In this document: piece by piece, positions 17,240-25,014 of the stretch
Layout of the letters: each line of letters starts with the position of its first letter
Numbering within the stretch: position 1 is the first letter of the stretch
NCBI RefSeq assembly: GCF_905372115.1
Contig: NZ_CAJPNR010000012.1
Location: 1-53,788 of the forward strand
Reading direction: 5' to 3'
From: an uncultured Streptococcus sp.
Lineage (GTDB): Bacteria > Bacillota > Bacilli > Lactobacillales > Streptococcaceae
Length of the DNA stretch: 53,788 nucleotides
Notes under the pieces: model-generated
The model's input: the letters and a program-made list of their open reading frames with translations, nothing else
Databases searched by the model: none
Told to the model about the DNA's origin: nothing
Program-made: the position numbers and the translations under genes

Positions 17240-17294
17240 GTCAGATTTTCTGAAAAGCTATTTTGGAGCAAAGTGACTCTGTCAGATTTTCTGA
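17240..17294. repeat. Two copies of a 14-nt self-complementary motif
   Basis: GTCAGATTTTCTGA occurs at 17240-17253 and 17281-17294; each can fold (TCAGA/TCTGA) and the outer arms CCGTCAGA/TCTGACGG also pair. Part of a 200-nt low-complexity stretch downstream of the ABC-F gene. Confidence 0.5.
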
Positions 17295-17631
17295 CGGTTG
17301 GTCTGAGAGCAAATCCCGAACTTTCTATTTTCTGAAGAGTTCTTTTAGCAGAATCTGCCTTTTCCGATTTTCAGCCGGTAAGATTTTGACGAAAAGAGTC
17401 TCGTCTGAAAATAAAATCCGAACAAGGGTCGGTAAAGGTAGTTTTGAAAGAGCGACTGGCCGCGTTTTCTCAACGATCTACACGCTGGCAATTCTTTTCA
17501 TGCCTCCCGCGACTTTTCTAATGACTGTTCTGCCGAGTGTCCACACCCTTTCCTTTCTTCTGATTGGTTTCGGAGTGATGGGATTGGCTTTGATTTCCTA
17601 CCTTTATCAAAAGAGAATACAAAAAGACTAG
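17263..17631 (+). CDS. Possible small two-helix membrane protein, start uncertain
   Basis: An open frame of up to 122 codons. Only the C-terminal half looks protein-like: two hydrophobic helices (roughly residues 70-88 and 92-114) with a short PSVH link and a basic end YLYQKRIQKD. The N-terminal half overlaps repetitive DNA and has no ribosome site, so the true start may be a TTG near 17392, or the frame may be a remnant of a truncated gene. The stop lies inside the 37-nt repeat that recurs at 23923. No family recognised. Confidence 0.35.
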   Translation: MEQSDSVRFSDGWSESKSRTFYFLKSSFSRICLFRFSAGKILTKRVSSENKIRTRVGKGSFERATGRVFSTIYTLAILFMPPATFLMTVLPSVHTLSFLLIGFGVMGLALISYLYQKRIQKD

Positions 17632-17652
17632 GCTGGATTTCCAACCTAGTTT
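17616..17652. terminator. Bidirectional terminator inside 37-nt direct repeat (copy 1)
   Basis: ACTAGGCTGG/CCAACCTAGT (17627-17636 with 17641-17650, one mismatch) forms a hairpin with T runs on both strands, suited to the convergent plus-strand frame and pepS. The whole 37 nt is repeated without mismatch at 23923-23959. Confidence 0.7.
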
Positions 17653-17756
17653 GTTTGTATAGTATTTTAGGATAAGGCAGCAAGCTACAGGCCAGGCTAT
17701 ATGGTGTACGGCAAGGCGATTTCACAAAGTAATAAAAGATAAACTGAACGATGTTA

Positions 17757-18998
17757 TCAGATAGCCCATTCGCCCTTGCGAAAGATAGGAACCCGACTGC
17801 CATCTGGGCAAATTCCGTCGATATCCATCTGATTGGAGCCAATCATAAAGTCCACATGGACACTTGAACGGTTGAGGCCAGCAGCTTTTAGCTCTTCTTC
17901 GGAGTAATTCTCTCCGCCGACTAGACTGATTGGATAGGCAGCGCCGATAGCCAAATGGTTAGAAGCATTCTCGTCAAAGAGCGTGTGAAAGAAGGTGATG
18001 CCCGACTGAGAAATGGGACTTGAATCTGGTACAAGGGCGACTTCTCCCAAGTGTCTAGCTCCGTCATGTTGAAAAATCAAGTTTTTGATAGCTTGCTCTC
18101 CTTTTTCAGCAGTTGCCTCTACGATTTGACCATTTTTAAAGACCAGATGAATGCCTTCGATAAGCTGCCCATTCAAGTTGAGTGGCTTGGTGCTAGAGAC
18201 ATAGCCGTCTGCTCGCCGGAAATCAGGTGCTGAGTAGATTTCCTCGGTTGGCATATTAGCAATGCAATAGTTCCCTTGCTCGTCGAAGCCACCGACAACA
18301 TCCCAGCGATGGTTCTTAGGCATGCCCACAGTCAGATTAGTTCCCGGAGCAAGATAATGCAAAGCAGTAAACTGGGCTTGGTTTAAAATCTGAGCCTTAG
18401 CATTTAGCTTTTCACGGTGAGCAATCCAGGCAGCAGCAGGGTCATCCTCGTAAACTTTACAGGATTTGAATATCTGGTCCCATAGCAAGTCAGTCGCTTC
18501 TTCCTCGTCTTTGGCCTTGGGGAAAATTTTCTGAGCCCAAGCTTTACCTGCCGCAGCAGCCATGGTCCAGCAGATTTGTTTGCTTTGGGCCGCCGTCATC
18601 AGTGGTTGCGAGATTTTTGCATAGACCTCAGCAGCTTTGGCGACTCTGTCTGGCGAGATATTTTGGAAGGCCTCCGGATGGGACGATGGGATAAGTAGGT
18701 AACTAGCTTTCTTATCTAAAATATAGTGAAATTCAGAAACCTTATAGTCAGGAGCTTTTTCTAAGCGGTCTAGCTGATTGTGAAGGAGTTGCTGGTATTG
18801 GATTTGCTCGTCGGTCCATAGGACGATGACTTCATGGGCGCCGAGTGCATAGGCTTCTTTGACAATTAAACGAGCCAGTTCTGCCTGCTCAACATCAATA
18901 CTGAGAGCGACCGTTTGTCCCGGCTGGACATTGATACCGTAAGTAACTAGAATTTTAGCGTATTTGAGTAGGTTTTCTTGAAAATTTGCTAGAGTCAT
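17757..18998 (-). CDS. pepS: Aminopeptidase PepS, M29 family
   Basis: Cytoplasmic metallo-aminopeptidase of 413 residues that trims N-terminal residues from peptides. The M29 metal-ligand set is visible: NMPTEEIYSAPD (two Glu), the HLGEVALVPDSSPIS region, NHLAIGAAY, and HVDFMIGSNQMDIDG near the C-terminus. SD AAGAAAGGAAA precedes ATG. It is monocistronic, convergent with the ABC-F region and downstream of (but probably separate from) the hydrolase genes on the same strand. Confidence 0.94.
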   Translation of the reverse strand: MTLANFQENLLKYAKILVTYGINVQPGQTVALSIDVEQAELARLIVKEAYALGAHEVIVLWTDEQIQYQQLLHNQLDRLEKAPDYKVSEFHYILDKKASYLLIPSSHPEAFQNISPDRVAKAAEVYAKISQPLMTAAQSKQICWTMAAAAGKAWAQKIFPKAKDEEEATDLLWDQIFKSCKVYEDDPAAAWIAHREKLNAKAQILNQAQFTALHYLAPGTNLTVGMPKNHRWDVVGGFDEQGNYCIANMPTEEIYSAPDFRRADGYVSSTKPLNLNGQLIEGIHLVFKNGQIVEATAEKGEQAIKNLIFQHDGARHLGEVALVPDSSPISQSGITFFHTLFDENASNHLAIGAAYPISLVGGENYSEEELKAAGLNRSSVHVDFMIGSNQMDIDGICPDGSRVPIFRKGEWAI

Positions 18999-19068
18999 GT
19001 TTGTTTTCCTTTCTTGTAGAGAAGTGGCGTGTGAGATAACAGCTCACTCGAAAGCAGCGAATATTTTT

Positions 19069-20850
19069 TTATAGCACCCACCACTGATAAAGCGACCAAT
19101 AGAGAATGTTGGCTATGATGGTGAGGGCAGCTAGGCTGGTCAGGACCGTTAGGAAGAGACGTCCCTTGCTTAATCGGCTTTTGGCCTTAGTTACCCAAGG
19201 ATAGAGGAGGCCTGCTAGCAGTAAAATTCCCAGTCCAGCGAAGACCATATAGCGCCAAGGTTGCATGATACCAGTCTTGCTGACAGTCATAACGGTAAAG
19301 ATGAGATAAGAATTGAATCCAACGGCGAGAATAGTAAACGAGGTCAGATAATTCCAGATTTTTAAATCTACTGGAGCCTTGGCAGGTGTCTTTCTGATCA
19401 AACGAATCAGGTCTGCCACTCCGCTGATGACAAGACTGGTAAGAGCATAGATCAGCCCGACAAAGAATAAGGCGTACATGGCATAGTCTTTGTAGATCTC
19501 AATGTCCGCAATCTTGTAGCTATCTCCGTAGGCATTTGTGATAGTCTCTTGGTTATTCGCATGGCTAAGAACTGCATAGCCTTGAGTGAGGAGAGGATTG
19601 TCTGCGTCTTTAGGGGCGTAGCTGGTGTATAAAAATCCTCTGGTAATGGATATCGGCCCTGTCTCGAAGTAGCGGGCTTTGCGGTAAAAGCCAGGCTGAA
19701 AATTTTTAAAGGTTGTTTTGTCAGTCTCTTTCTTGTCTCCAAAAATCAGCTGGGGCATCTCGCTATTATAGATTTGCTCTTGGGATTGATTGGTCATGAC
19801 GGCATAACCAATGCCGTTTTTCAAGTCAAGCAGGATATTGGAGGAGAAGGCGTCGGTATTCCCTCCATGGCCTACAAGAGTCGTGCCGTACTCTTGGGTC
19901 CAGAAGCCATGCATGTTAAGCGGTATATCCGTGCCAGGATAGGTGGAGCTAGCTGTGTAAAGAGTTGTCCAGGTTTCCTTCCGTTTAAATAACTTGTCCT
20001 GACTCAGGAGGGCTTGGGCAAATTTTTGGAAATCTGCTATAGTACCGGCGGCCTGACCTGCTGGATAGATGTCCATGTAGAAGTTGGATGCTCCAAGAGA
20101 CTGTCCTTCTGTACTGTAGCCTTTGTCTTCCTTCCGCTTTTCGCGCACATAGTCATTATCTGTAAAGCCTGGTAGGATAGCCGTCTTATCCATGTCCAAT
20201 GGCTGGAAAATATGCTTATGGACATAGTCTGAGAAGCTCTGACCGGAAACCTGCTCCACGATATAAGCGGTCAAGGCCGTGCTGTAGTTCGAATAGGCGG
20301 TCTTTGTGCCAGGCTCAAAGATTTGGGCAGCCTGCTTAGTTGCTAGGAATTCTTCCATACTGATGTCATGGTAGTTCATGGCCGCACCAGACTCTTCAAA
20401 ACCAGCTTGATGATTCATCAGATCCAGCATGGTAATAGGCTTGTCGTAGCGAAGAGTCTTGAGGAAGTCCTTTGGCAGATAGGTTTTTATGTCAGTTTCT
20501 AGGTCTATCTTGCCTTCTTCCCAGAGTTGCATAACTGAGATCCAAACAGTCAACTTGGTCACAGAACCCCATTCAAAGACGCTTTTTTCATCCACTTTGA
20601 TGCCTTTCTCTTTGTCCGTATATCCAAAGTTGGCATGGTAAATCGTACCGCTCTTATCAAAGACTGCCGTTGTCATACCGGCTGTTGTCTCTTCATGCTC
20701 CTTGACAAAGTCTTGGATTTTCTGCCCAATTTGGCTGCGTTCTATGCCTGATGGTAGCTTTTGTGATTCATCAGCTAATGCAGTGATTGGTTGGAAAATT
20801 CCAAGGCTGAGAATAGCCAGAAGCCATAAAAACATTCGTTTTGTTATCAT
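19069..20850 (-). CDS. Serine beta-lactamase-like hydrolase with C-terminal membrane domain (active copy)
   Basis: 593 residues from the Met 7 nt after AAGGAG; ATGs further upstream overlap the SD. Signal peptide (1-26, ALA|DE), then a class C beta-lactamase/S12-type domain: S96-V-T-K99 (SxxK), YSN in KTAYSNYSTALTAY, and HGG in LVGHGGNTDAFSS. The C-terminal 170 residues hold about four membrane helices ending WSLYQWWVL. So an extracellular serine hydrolase tethered to the membrane; substrates in the family include peptidoglycan peptides, D-amino-acid peptides and esters, not determinable here. It is preceded in the same transcript by a tiny hydrophobic peptide and, upstream, by a degenerate paralog. 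Confidence 0.85.
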   Translation of the reverse strand: MITKRMFLWLLAILSLGIFQPITALADESQKLPSGIERSQIGQKIQDFVKEHEETTAGMTTAVFDKSGTIYHANFGYTDKEKGIKVDEKSVFEWGSVTKLTVWISVMQLWEEGKIDLETDIKTYLPKDFLKTLRYDKPITMLDLMNHQAGFEESGAAMNYHDISMEEFLATKQAAQIFEPGTKTAYSNYSTALTAYIVEQVSGQSFSDYVHKHIFQPLDMDKTAILPGFTDNDYVREKRKEDKGYSTEGQSLGASNFYMDIYPAGQAAGTIADFQKFAQALLSQDKLFKRKETWTTLYTASSTYPGTDIPLNMHGFWTQEYGTTLVGHGGNTDAFSSNILLDLKNGIGYAVMTNQSQEQIYNSEMPQLIFGDKKETDKTTFKNFQPGFYRKARYFETGPISITRGFLYTSYAPKDADNPLLTQGYAVLSHANNQETITNAYGDSYKIADIEIYKDYAMYALFFVGLIYALTSLVISGVADLIRLIRKTPAKAPVDLKIWNYLTSFTILAVGFNSYLIFTVMTVSKTGIMQPWRYMVFAGLGILLLAGLLYPWVTKAKSRLSKGRLFLTVLTSLAALTIIANILYWSLYQWWVL

Positions 20851-20880
20851 ATTCATACTCCTTTTTGACATGTCTCAGAT

Positions 20881-20955
20881 TTAGCTATTGCAGCAATAGA
20901 TCAAAAAGCCGAGGACTAGGATGATTAAAATGATTAGGAGTTTTGATTTTCTCAT
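20881..20955 (-). CDS. 24-residue hydrophobic peptide
   Basis: ATG at 20955 (minus strand) follows AGAAAGGAAA at proper distance. The product starts Met-Arg-Lys-Ser-Lys, has 15 consecutive mostly Leu/Ile/Val residues and ends Tyr-Cys-Cys-Asn-Ser. It lies between a good promoter (20981-21009) and the downstream hydrolase, so it is probably co-transcribed. A single membrane helix with a cysteine pair at its end; function unknown. Small size keeps confidence moderate. Confidence 0.45.
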   Translation of the reverse strand: MRKSKLLIILIILVLGFLIYCCNS

Positions 20956-20980
20956 AAAATTTCCTTTCTGTTCTATGTAG

Positions 20981-21009
20981 ATAATAATTGGTCATTTTCT
21001 AATTCTCAA
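20981..21009 (-). promoter_or_regulatory. Promoter for tiny peptide and active hydrolase
   Basis: On the minus strand TTGAGA (21009-21004), 17-bp spacer, TATTAT (20986-20981). Confidence 0.55.
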
Positions 21010-21085
21010 TGAAATTCAAAGAGTAAACAGGGAAGCTAGCTGTAGGCAATACTGAAGTACGGAAATTTGGTGTTGATCTAGTTAG
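21003..21085. repeat. Degenerate streptococcal intergenic repeat (copy A)
   Basis: The stretch with CTCAATGAAATTCAAAGAG, then GAAGTACGGAAATTTGGTGTTGAT, resembles an inverted, diverged copy at 23025-23110, and from memory a repeat common between streptococcal genes that begins GAAAATCAAAGAGTAAACTA. Identity is imperfect, so membership in a named family is inference. Confidence 0.35.
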
Positions 21086-21098
21086 AATTTAGTGTAAA

Positions 21099-22880
21099 CT
21101 ATTGGAAAACCCACCACTGATAGAGAGACCAATAGAGAATATTGGCTATCATAGCTAGGGCAGATAGGCTAGTCAGAACTGTCAGACAGACATGACCTCG
21201 ACTGAGTTTCTCTGATGATTTTTTGAAAATGGGCAGCAGAACAGCAAGGGTCAGTAGGAATCCTAAGATAGCAAAGACCATATAGCGCCAAGAGCTAACG
21301 CCGCTAAAATCATTTTTTAAAACTGCTTGGAAAACCAATAGGAGTTGAAGCGGAACTGCCATGATGCCTAGAGAAGTCAGGTAGTTCCAAACCTTCCAAG
21401 AGCGAGGCAGAGTTTTTTTCTGCTTGTGCCAAATTAGATGACTAATGTCTCTAAAAATACTACATAAGATATTTCCCAGAGCAAAAAAGCTAGCAAGGAG
21501 TCCTAAGCCTGTGACGGCATAGTCAGTAAAGAGCTCGGAACCAGAAATCTTCTTAAAGTCAGAGGAAGTCAAGGACAGTATAGTTCGCTCATTGCTATCG
21601 TCAATGGTCCAAAATTCATCTTTTAATAAGTCTTCATTCGGACTATTCAGTCGATCAATAAATGGAGGTACAATTTTGGCTATAGACAAGGGGCCGCTAT
21701 TAAAAATTCTGAAGGAAAGATAATATCCAGGACTGAATCGTTCCTTAGTAGCTTCGCTAGCTGTTTTTCGCTGTCCAAATACTAATTCCGGCATATAGAG
21801 CTTATAGCGTTCTTCAATTGATTGATTGGTCATAACAATCATGCCAACTCCTGACTCAAGGTCCAACAAAAGATTGCTAGAAAATCCGAACGTATGTCCT
21901 CCTTGGCCTAAAACAGAAACATTATACTTGCTTACCCAGAAGCCGTGAGCATTGCGTACTATATCTGTACCTGGATATGTTGAAGTAGCAGTATAAAGGG
22001 TTGTCCAAGTCTCTGGACGATGGAAAAGGGTCTCCTTTTTGAGAAGTGCTTGAGCAAACTTTTGTAAATCCTCTAGAGTTCCTGTAGCTCTGCCGGAGGA
22101 GTAGAGGCCGAGTTCGGAATTAGCGCTTCCCAAGGGCTTGCCTTCGCTATCGTATCCCTTTGCTTCCTTGCGCTTAGCCTGTACAAAAGCATTGTCGGAT
22201 AAATCTGGTAAAATGGCCGTCTTGTTCATCTTTAGAGGTTCAAAAATATGCTCGTGAACGTAATCGGAGAAACTCTGACCAGAAATCCGCTCTACGATAT
22301 AAGAGGCCAAGCCTGTCCCATAATTTGAGTTAGCTGTGACCGTACCTGGCTCGAAAGATTGGATTGGCTGGTAAAAAGTCAAAATTTCTTCTAGACTCTT
22401 GTCGCCATGTAAGTAATTGGGAATCGTATCAAAGCCTGCCTGATGATTCATCAGATCGAGCATGGTGATAGGCTTTTCAAAACGAAGATTTTTGAGAAAG
22501 CCTTCTGGCAGATAGGTGCGGATGTCTTCTTCTAAATCAATCTTGCCCTCCTCCCAAAGCTGCATAACAGAAATCCAAACAGTAAGTTTAGTCACTGCTC
22601 CCCATTCGAATACGCTATCTTTGTCCACTTTGATACTTTTTTCCTTATCCATATAGCCAAAACTGCCTTGGTAGATAGTTCCATTGGTATCAAAGACGGC
22701 TGTTGCCATACCAGCAGTGGTCTTTTCGTGTTTTTTGACAAAATCTTGAATTTTCTGGCTGATTTGGTCGCGACTGGCTCCAGATGGCAGCTTTGTTCCC
22801 TCCTCGGCTAGCGCTTTAGCTGGGTAGATAAGGCTGAGAGTTAAGAAACTTAGCATAAAGCATAGGGTCAATTTTTTCAT
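21099..22880 (-). CDS. Beta-lactamase-like hydrolase paralog, active site lost
   Basis: 593 residues, the same as its neighbour at 19069-20850, with signal peptide (cleavage near ALA|EE), S12-like domain and four-helix C-terminus ending WSLYQWWVFQ. Start chosen after AAAAGGAG. All three catalytic motifs differ from the neighbour: A95-V-T-K98 in place of SVTK (GCA codon at 22598-22596), NSN in place of YSN (TANSNYG), and QGG in place of HGG (VLGQGGHT). The frame is otherwise intact and conserved, which argues for a retained non-catalytic role (binding, regulation or sensing) and not decay. It lies divergent to a TetR gene. Confidence 0.85.
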   Translation of the reverse strand: MKKLTLCFMLSFLTLSLIYPAKALAEEGTKLPSGASRDQISQKIQDFVKKHEKTTAGMATAVFDTNGTIYQGSFGYMDKEKSIKVDKDSVFEWGAVTKLTVWISVMQLWEEGKIDLEEDIRTYLPEGFLKNLRFEKPITMLDLMNHQAGFDTIPNYLHGDKSLEEILTFYQPIQSFEPGTVTANSNYGTGLASYIVERISGQSFSDYVHEHIFEPLKMNKTAILPDLSDNAFVQAKRKEAKGYDSEGKPLGSANSELGLYSSGRATGTLEDLQKFAQALLKKETLFHRPETWTTLYTATSTYPGTDIVRNAHGFWVSKYNVSVLGQGGHTFGFSSNLLLDLESGVGMIVMTNQSIEERYKLYMPELVFGQRKTASEATKERFSPGYYLSFRIFNSGPLSIAKIVPPFIDRLNSPNEDLLKDEFWTIDDSNERTILSLTSSDFKKISGSELFTDYAVTGLGLLASFFALGNILCSIFRDISHLIWHKQKKTLPRSWKVWNYLTSLGIMAVPLQLLLVFQAVLKNDFSGVSSWRYMVFAILGFLLTLAVLLPIFKKSSEKLSRGHVCLTVLTSLSALAMIANILYWSLYQWWVFQ

Positions 22881-23024
22881 TACGAGATACTCCTTTTCTA
22901 TCAATCTTTAGCAACAGAAGCAGCAGACTAGGAACGATTGCCCAGCATCTTCTACAGAATAAAGTCCCTTTAAGCAAGGAAAATTTTGTGGAGAACTGAC
23001 TCGGTTTGTTGGATCTATTGTATT

Positions 23025-23110
23025 CTCTTCGAAAAACAACTTAAGATCACATCAACGCCATCTTGCTGTACTCTGGTACTGTCTGTGCTTGCTCTTTAGT
23101 TTGCATTGAG
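23025..23110. repeat. Degenerate streptococcal intergenic repeat (copy B, inverted)
   Basis: Read on the minus strand it contains CTCAATGCAAACTAAAGAG followed by AGTACAGCAAGATGGCGTTGAT, aligning with copy A at 21003-21085 in the opposite orientation. The two copies flank the degenerate hydrolase gene. Confidence 0.35.
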
Positions 23111-23138
23111 TATTGAAATCTCCTCAGCTATGTCTTCG

Positions 23139-23167
23139 TTGAAAACGAAGTCAAAATACGCTATACT
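23139..23167 (+). promoter_or_regulatory. Promoter for tetR
   Basis: TTGAAA at 23139-23144, 17-bp spacer, TATACT at 23162-23167. A short palindrome-like TTCGTTGAAAACGAA (23135-23149) overlaps the -35 and could be an operator for autoregulation. Confidence 0.6.
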
Positions 23168-23285
23168 AGGAGCAAATTGACACTAAGATTATAACCAAGC
23201 CAGCAGCCAAGTTCAAGGGAAAATGGCTTTTAGCCTACAAGAGATACTTTTTGGCTGCTTCTGTATACCATTCAAGGAGGACAAG

Positions 23286-23852
23286 ATGGACGGCAAGCAA
23301 TTGCAGGTGCTGGAAACGAAAGAAATGCTGAAACAGGGACTCTTAACCTTGCTGCAAAGTCAGGATTTTTCAGAAATCTCAGTCACAGATATTATAGAGG
23401 TTTCGCAGACTTCCCGACGGACCTTTTATCGCCATTTTCGCAATAAAAGGGCTTTATTGGACTATTACCTTCAGGAGCTGATGAAGGAGTATTTTTGTGT
23501 AGAAGAGGATATGCAGAACAAGCCAAACCATTATGAAGCCTATCTTCATCTTTTTCGTTTTTGGTACAGCAAGCGTCAGGAGCTGAGAGGACTAATTAAG
23601 AGTCAGCTTTTTTCCTCCTTTATTTCTGCATGGAATGCCCATTCCCCAGCAGTTCTTCAGCCTTTTTTTAAGGAGCAGATGGATATGCAGCTTTTTAGGA
23701 TACACTTTCTCATCGGAGGCTACAGTAATGCTATTTGGAACTGGCTGCAAGAGGAAGAGCCAGAGCAGCCAGAAGTCATTACAGACTATTTTTTCAAGAT
23801 TGTAGGCTATTTCGCCTATGATAAAGATGATTCGACAAGCAAGACGGAGTAA
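23286..23852 (+). CDS. TetR/AcrR family transcriptional regulator
   Basis: 188 residues starting at the ATG after AAGGAGG. The N-terminal helix-turn-helix is clear: SEISVTDIIEVSQTSRRTFYRHFRNKRALLDYYL (about residues 28-62). The C-terminal ligand domain is aromatic-rich, as in TetR_C subfamilies of Firmicutes. It is divergent from the hydrolase paralog pair and convergent with the lapA-like gene, so the hydrolases are its most likely targets; the inducer is unknown. Confidence 0.88.
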   Translation: MDGKQLQVLETKEMLKQGLLTLLQSQDFSEISVTDIIEVSQTSRRTFYRHFRNKRALLDYYLQELMKEYFCVEEDMQNKPNHYEAYLHLFRFWYSKRQELRGLIKSQLFSSFISAWNAHSPAVLQPFFKEQMDMQLFRIHFLIGGYSNAIWNWLQEEEPEQPEVITDYFFKIVGYFAYDKDDSTSKTE

Positions 23853-23922
23853 TGGATATGGCAAAAAAGATTGCCTGAAGATTTCTTGGTTAGAAAGGGA
23901 TGCAGTGATTTCCATTGTTCAA

Positions 23923-23959
23923 AATACAAAAAGACTAGGCTGGATTTCCAACCTAGTTT
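23923..23959. terminator. Bidirectional terminator inside 37-nt direct repeat (copy 2)
   Basis: Identical over 37 nt to 17616-17652. It separates tetR from the convergent lapA-like gene, whose TAG stop (23955-23953) lies in the hairpin. Confidence 0.7.
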
Positions 23960-24210
23960 TCTGTATGGGAATTTTTAAGTGCTTCTTTGGTTTTCTTAAG
24001 CTCTTTTTTCAGCGAGAAGTTTTTTAGCATGCTGATGAGAAAGGTCGTGACAGAGCCTAGGAGCACTGAGACCAAAATCAATATGATTAAGGGAAGTTTG
24101 AAGCTAAATAGGATAAAGCTAACATTGACACTCTGCATATTTGCCAAGGAAATACTGGCAACCAATAGAATGGTAATTAAAAGCAGAATATAGTGCAATT
24201 TTTCTTTCAT
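23953..24210 (-). CDS. LapA-domain (DUF1049) membrane protein
   Basis: 85 residues: two hydrophobic helices (about 6-24 and 38-62) followed by a Lys-rich coiled tail KNFSLKKELKKTKEALKN. This matches the lipopolysaccharide-assembly-protein-A domain family, which in Gram-positives is a small membrane protein of unknown role. SD AGGAGAATCACT. It is the third gene after murT-gatD on the same strand, 18 nt beyond gatD. Confidence 0.75.
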   Translation of the reverse strand: MKEKLHYILLLITILLVASISLANMQSVNVSFILFSFKLPLIILILVSVLLGSVTTFLISMLKNFSLKKELKKTKEALKNSHTEN

Positions 24211-24228
24211 AGTGATTCTCCTGTTTAT

Positions 24229-25014
24229 TTATTCAAACTCAGCCTTGCTCTTGATATCTCCGTATTCTTCTGGGATTTCTTGGGCTAGGATTTCTTCATA
24301 AGCAGCCAGTTCAATATCAGAGCCATACTTGTTTTTCAGAGCAGTGGTCACCAGACGGTAGGCCAAGTTCGCATTGCGGGACAAGATGGGACCATGGAAG
24401 TAAGAGCCAAAGACATTCTTATAGTGGACGCCTTCATTGCCGTCTTCTTGGTTGTTGCCATTTCCATAGACGACTTTGCCCAGAGGTTTTTCGTCGTCAG
24501 AGAGGAAAGTCCGTCCTTGGTGATTTTCAAAGCCGTAGTAGGTTTCATCGAATTCTTCGTTATGAATCTTGATGTCGCCGATATAGCGGTTTTTGGTCTG
24601 GTTGAGGGTATAGTGACCCATGATGCCCAGGCCTTCGATTCGACGGCCAGAAGCCTCGATATAGTATTGGCCTAAGAGTTGGAAGCCACCGCAGATAGCT
24701 AGTACAACGCCGTTTTCATTGATAAAGCTTTCCAAAGCTTCTTTTTTAGCTGGCAAGTCACGAGCCACGATCGTTTGCTCATAGTCTTGACCTCCGCCAA
24801 AGAAGACGATGTCGTAGCTGTCCTTGTCAAAGTCATCTTCTAGAGAGACGATATCGACTTCAACTCTAGCACCTAGCTTTTCAGCCACATACTTGAGCAT
24901 GAGAACATTGCCGTTATCGCCGTAGGTATTCATGAGATTACCATAGAGGTGTGCAATTTTAATATCGTAACGGTAATCCTGGTTTTCAGGAGAAGTGAGG
25001 GATCTATATACCAT
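24229..25014 (-). CDS. gatD: Lipid II isoglutaminyl synthase, glutamine amidotransferase subunit
   Basis: 261 residues, class I glutamine amidotransferase of the CobB/CobQ-like type. The nucleophile is C108 in LAICGGFQLLGQ; the histidine is in GSYFHGPILS. It releases ammonia from glutamine for MurT, which amidates the D-Glu of lipid II to D-isoglutamine, needed for cross-linking by streptococcal PBPs. The ATG overlaps the murT stop (TAATG), so the two are coupled. Confidence 0.93.
   Translation of the reverse strand: MVYRSLTSPENQDYRYDIKIAHLYGNLMNTYGDNGNVLMLKYVAEKLGARVEVDIVSLEDDFDKDSYDIVFFGGGQDYEQTIVARDLPAKKEALESFINENGVVLAICGGFQLLGQYYIEASGRRIEGLGIMGHYTLNQTKNRYIGDIKIHNEEFDETYYGFENHQGRTFLSDDEKPLGKVVYGNGNNQEDGNEGVHYKNVFGSYFHGPILSRNANLAYRLVTTALKNKYGSDIELAAYEEILAQEIPEEYGDIKSKAEFE

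Larger units (their letters stand above)
22881..23285. other. Divergent intergenic region, hydrolase paralog and tetR
   Basis: No convincing gene. It holds the inverted repeat copy near 23025-23110, the tetR promoter (23139-23167), and near 22915-22945 a minus-strand stretch whose last codons (…Leu-Val-Cys-Cys-Phe-Cys-Cys-stop in one frame) faintly resemble the end of the 24-residue peptide before the other hydrolase, but without a start codon. Confidence 0.4.
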
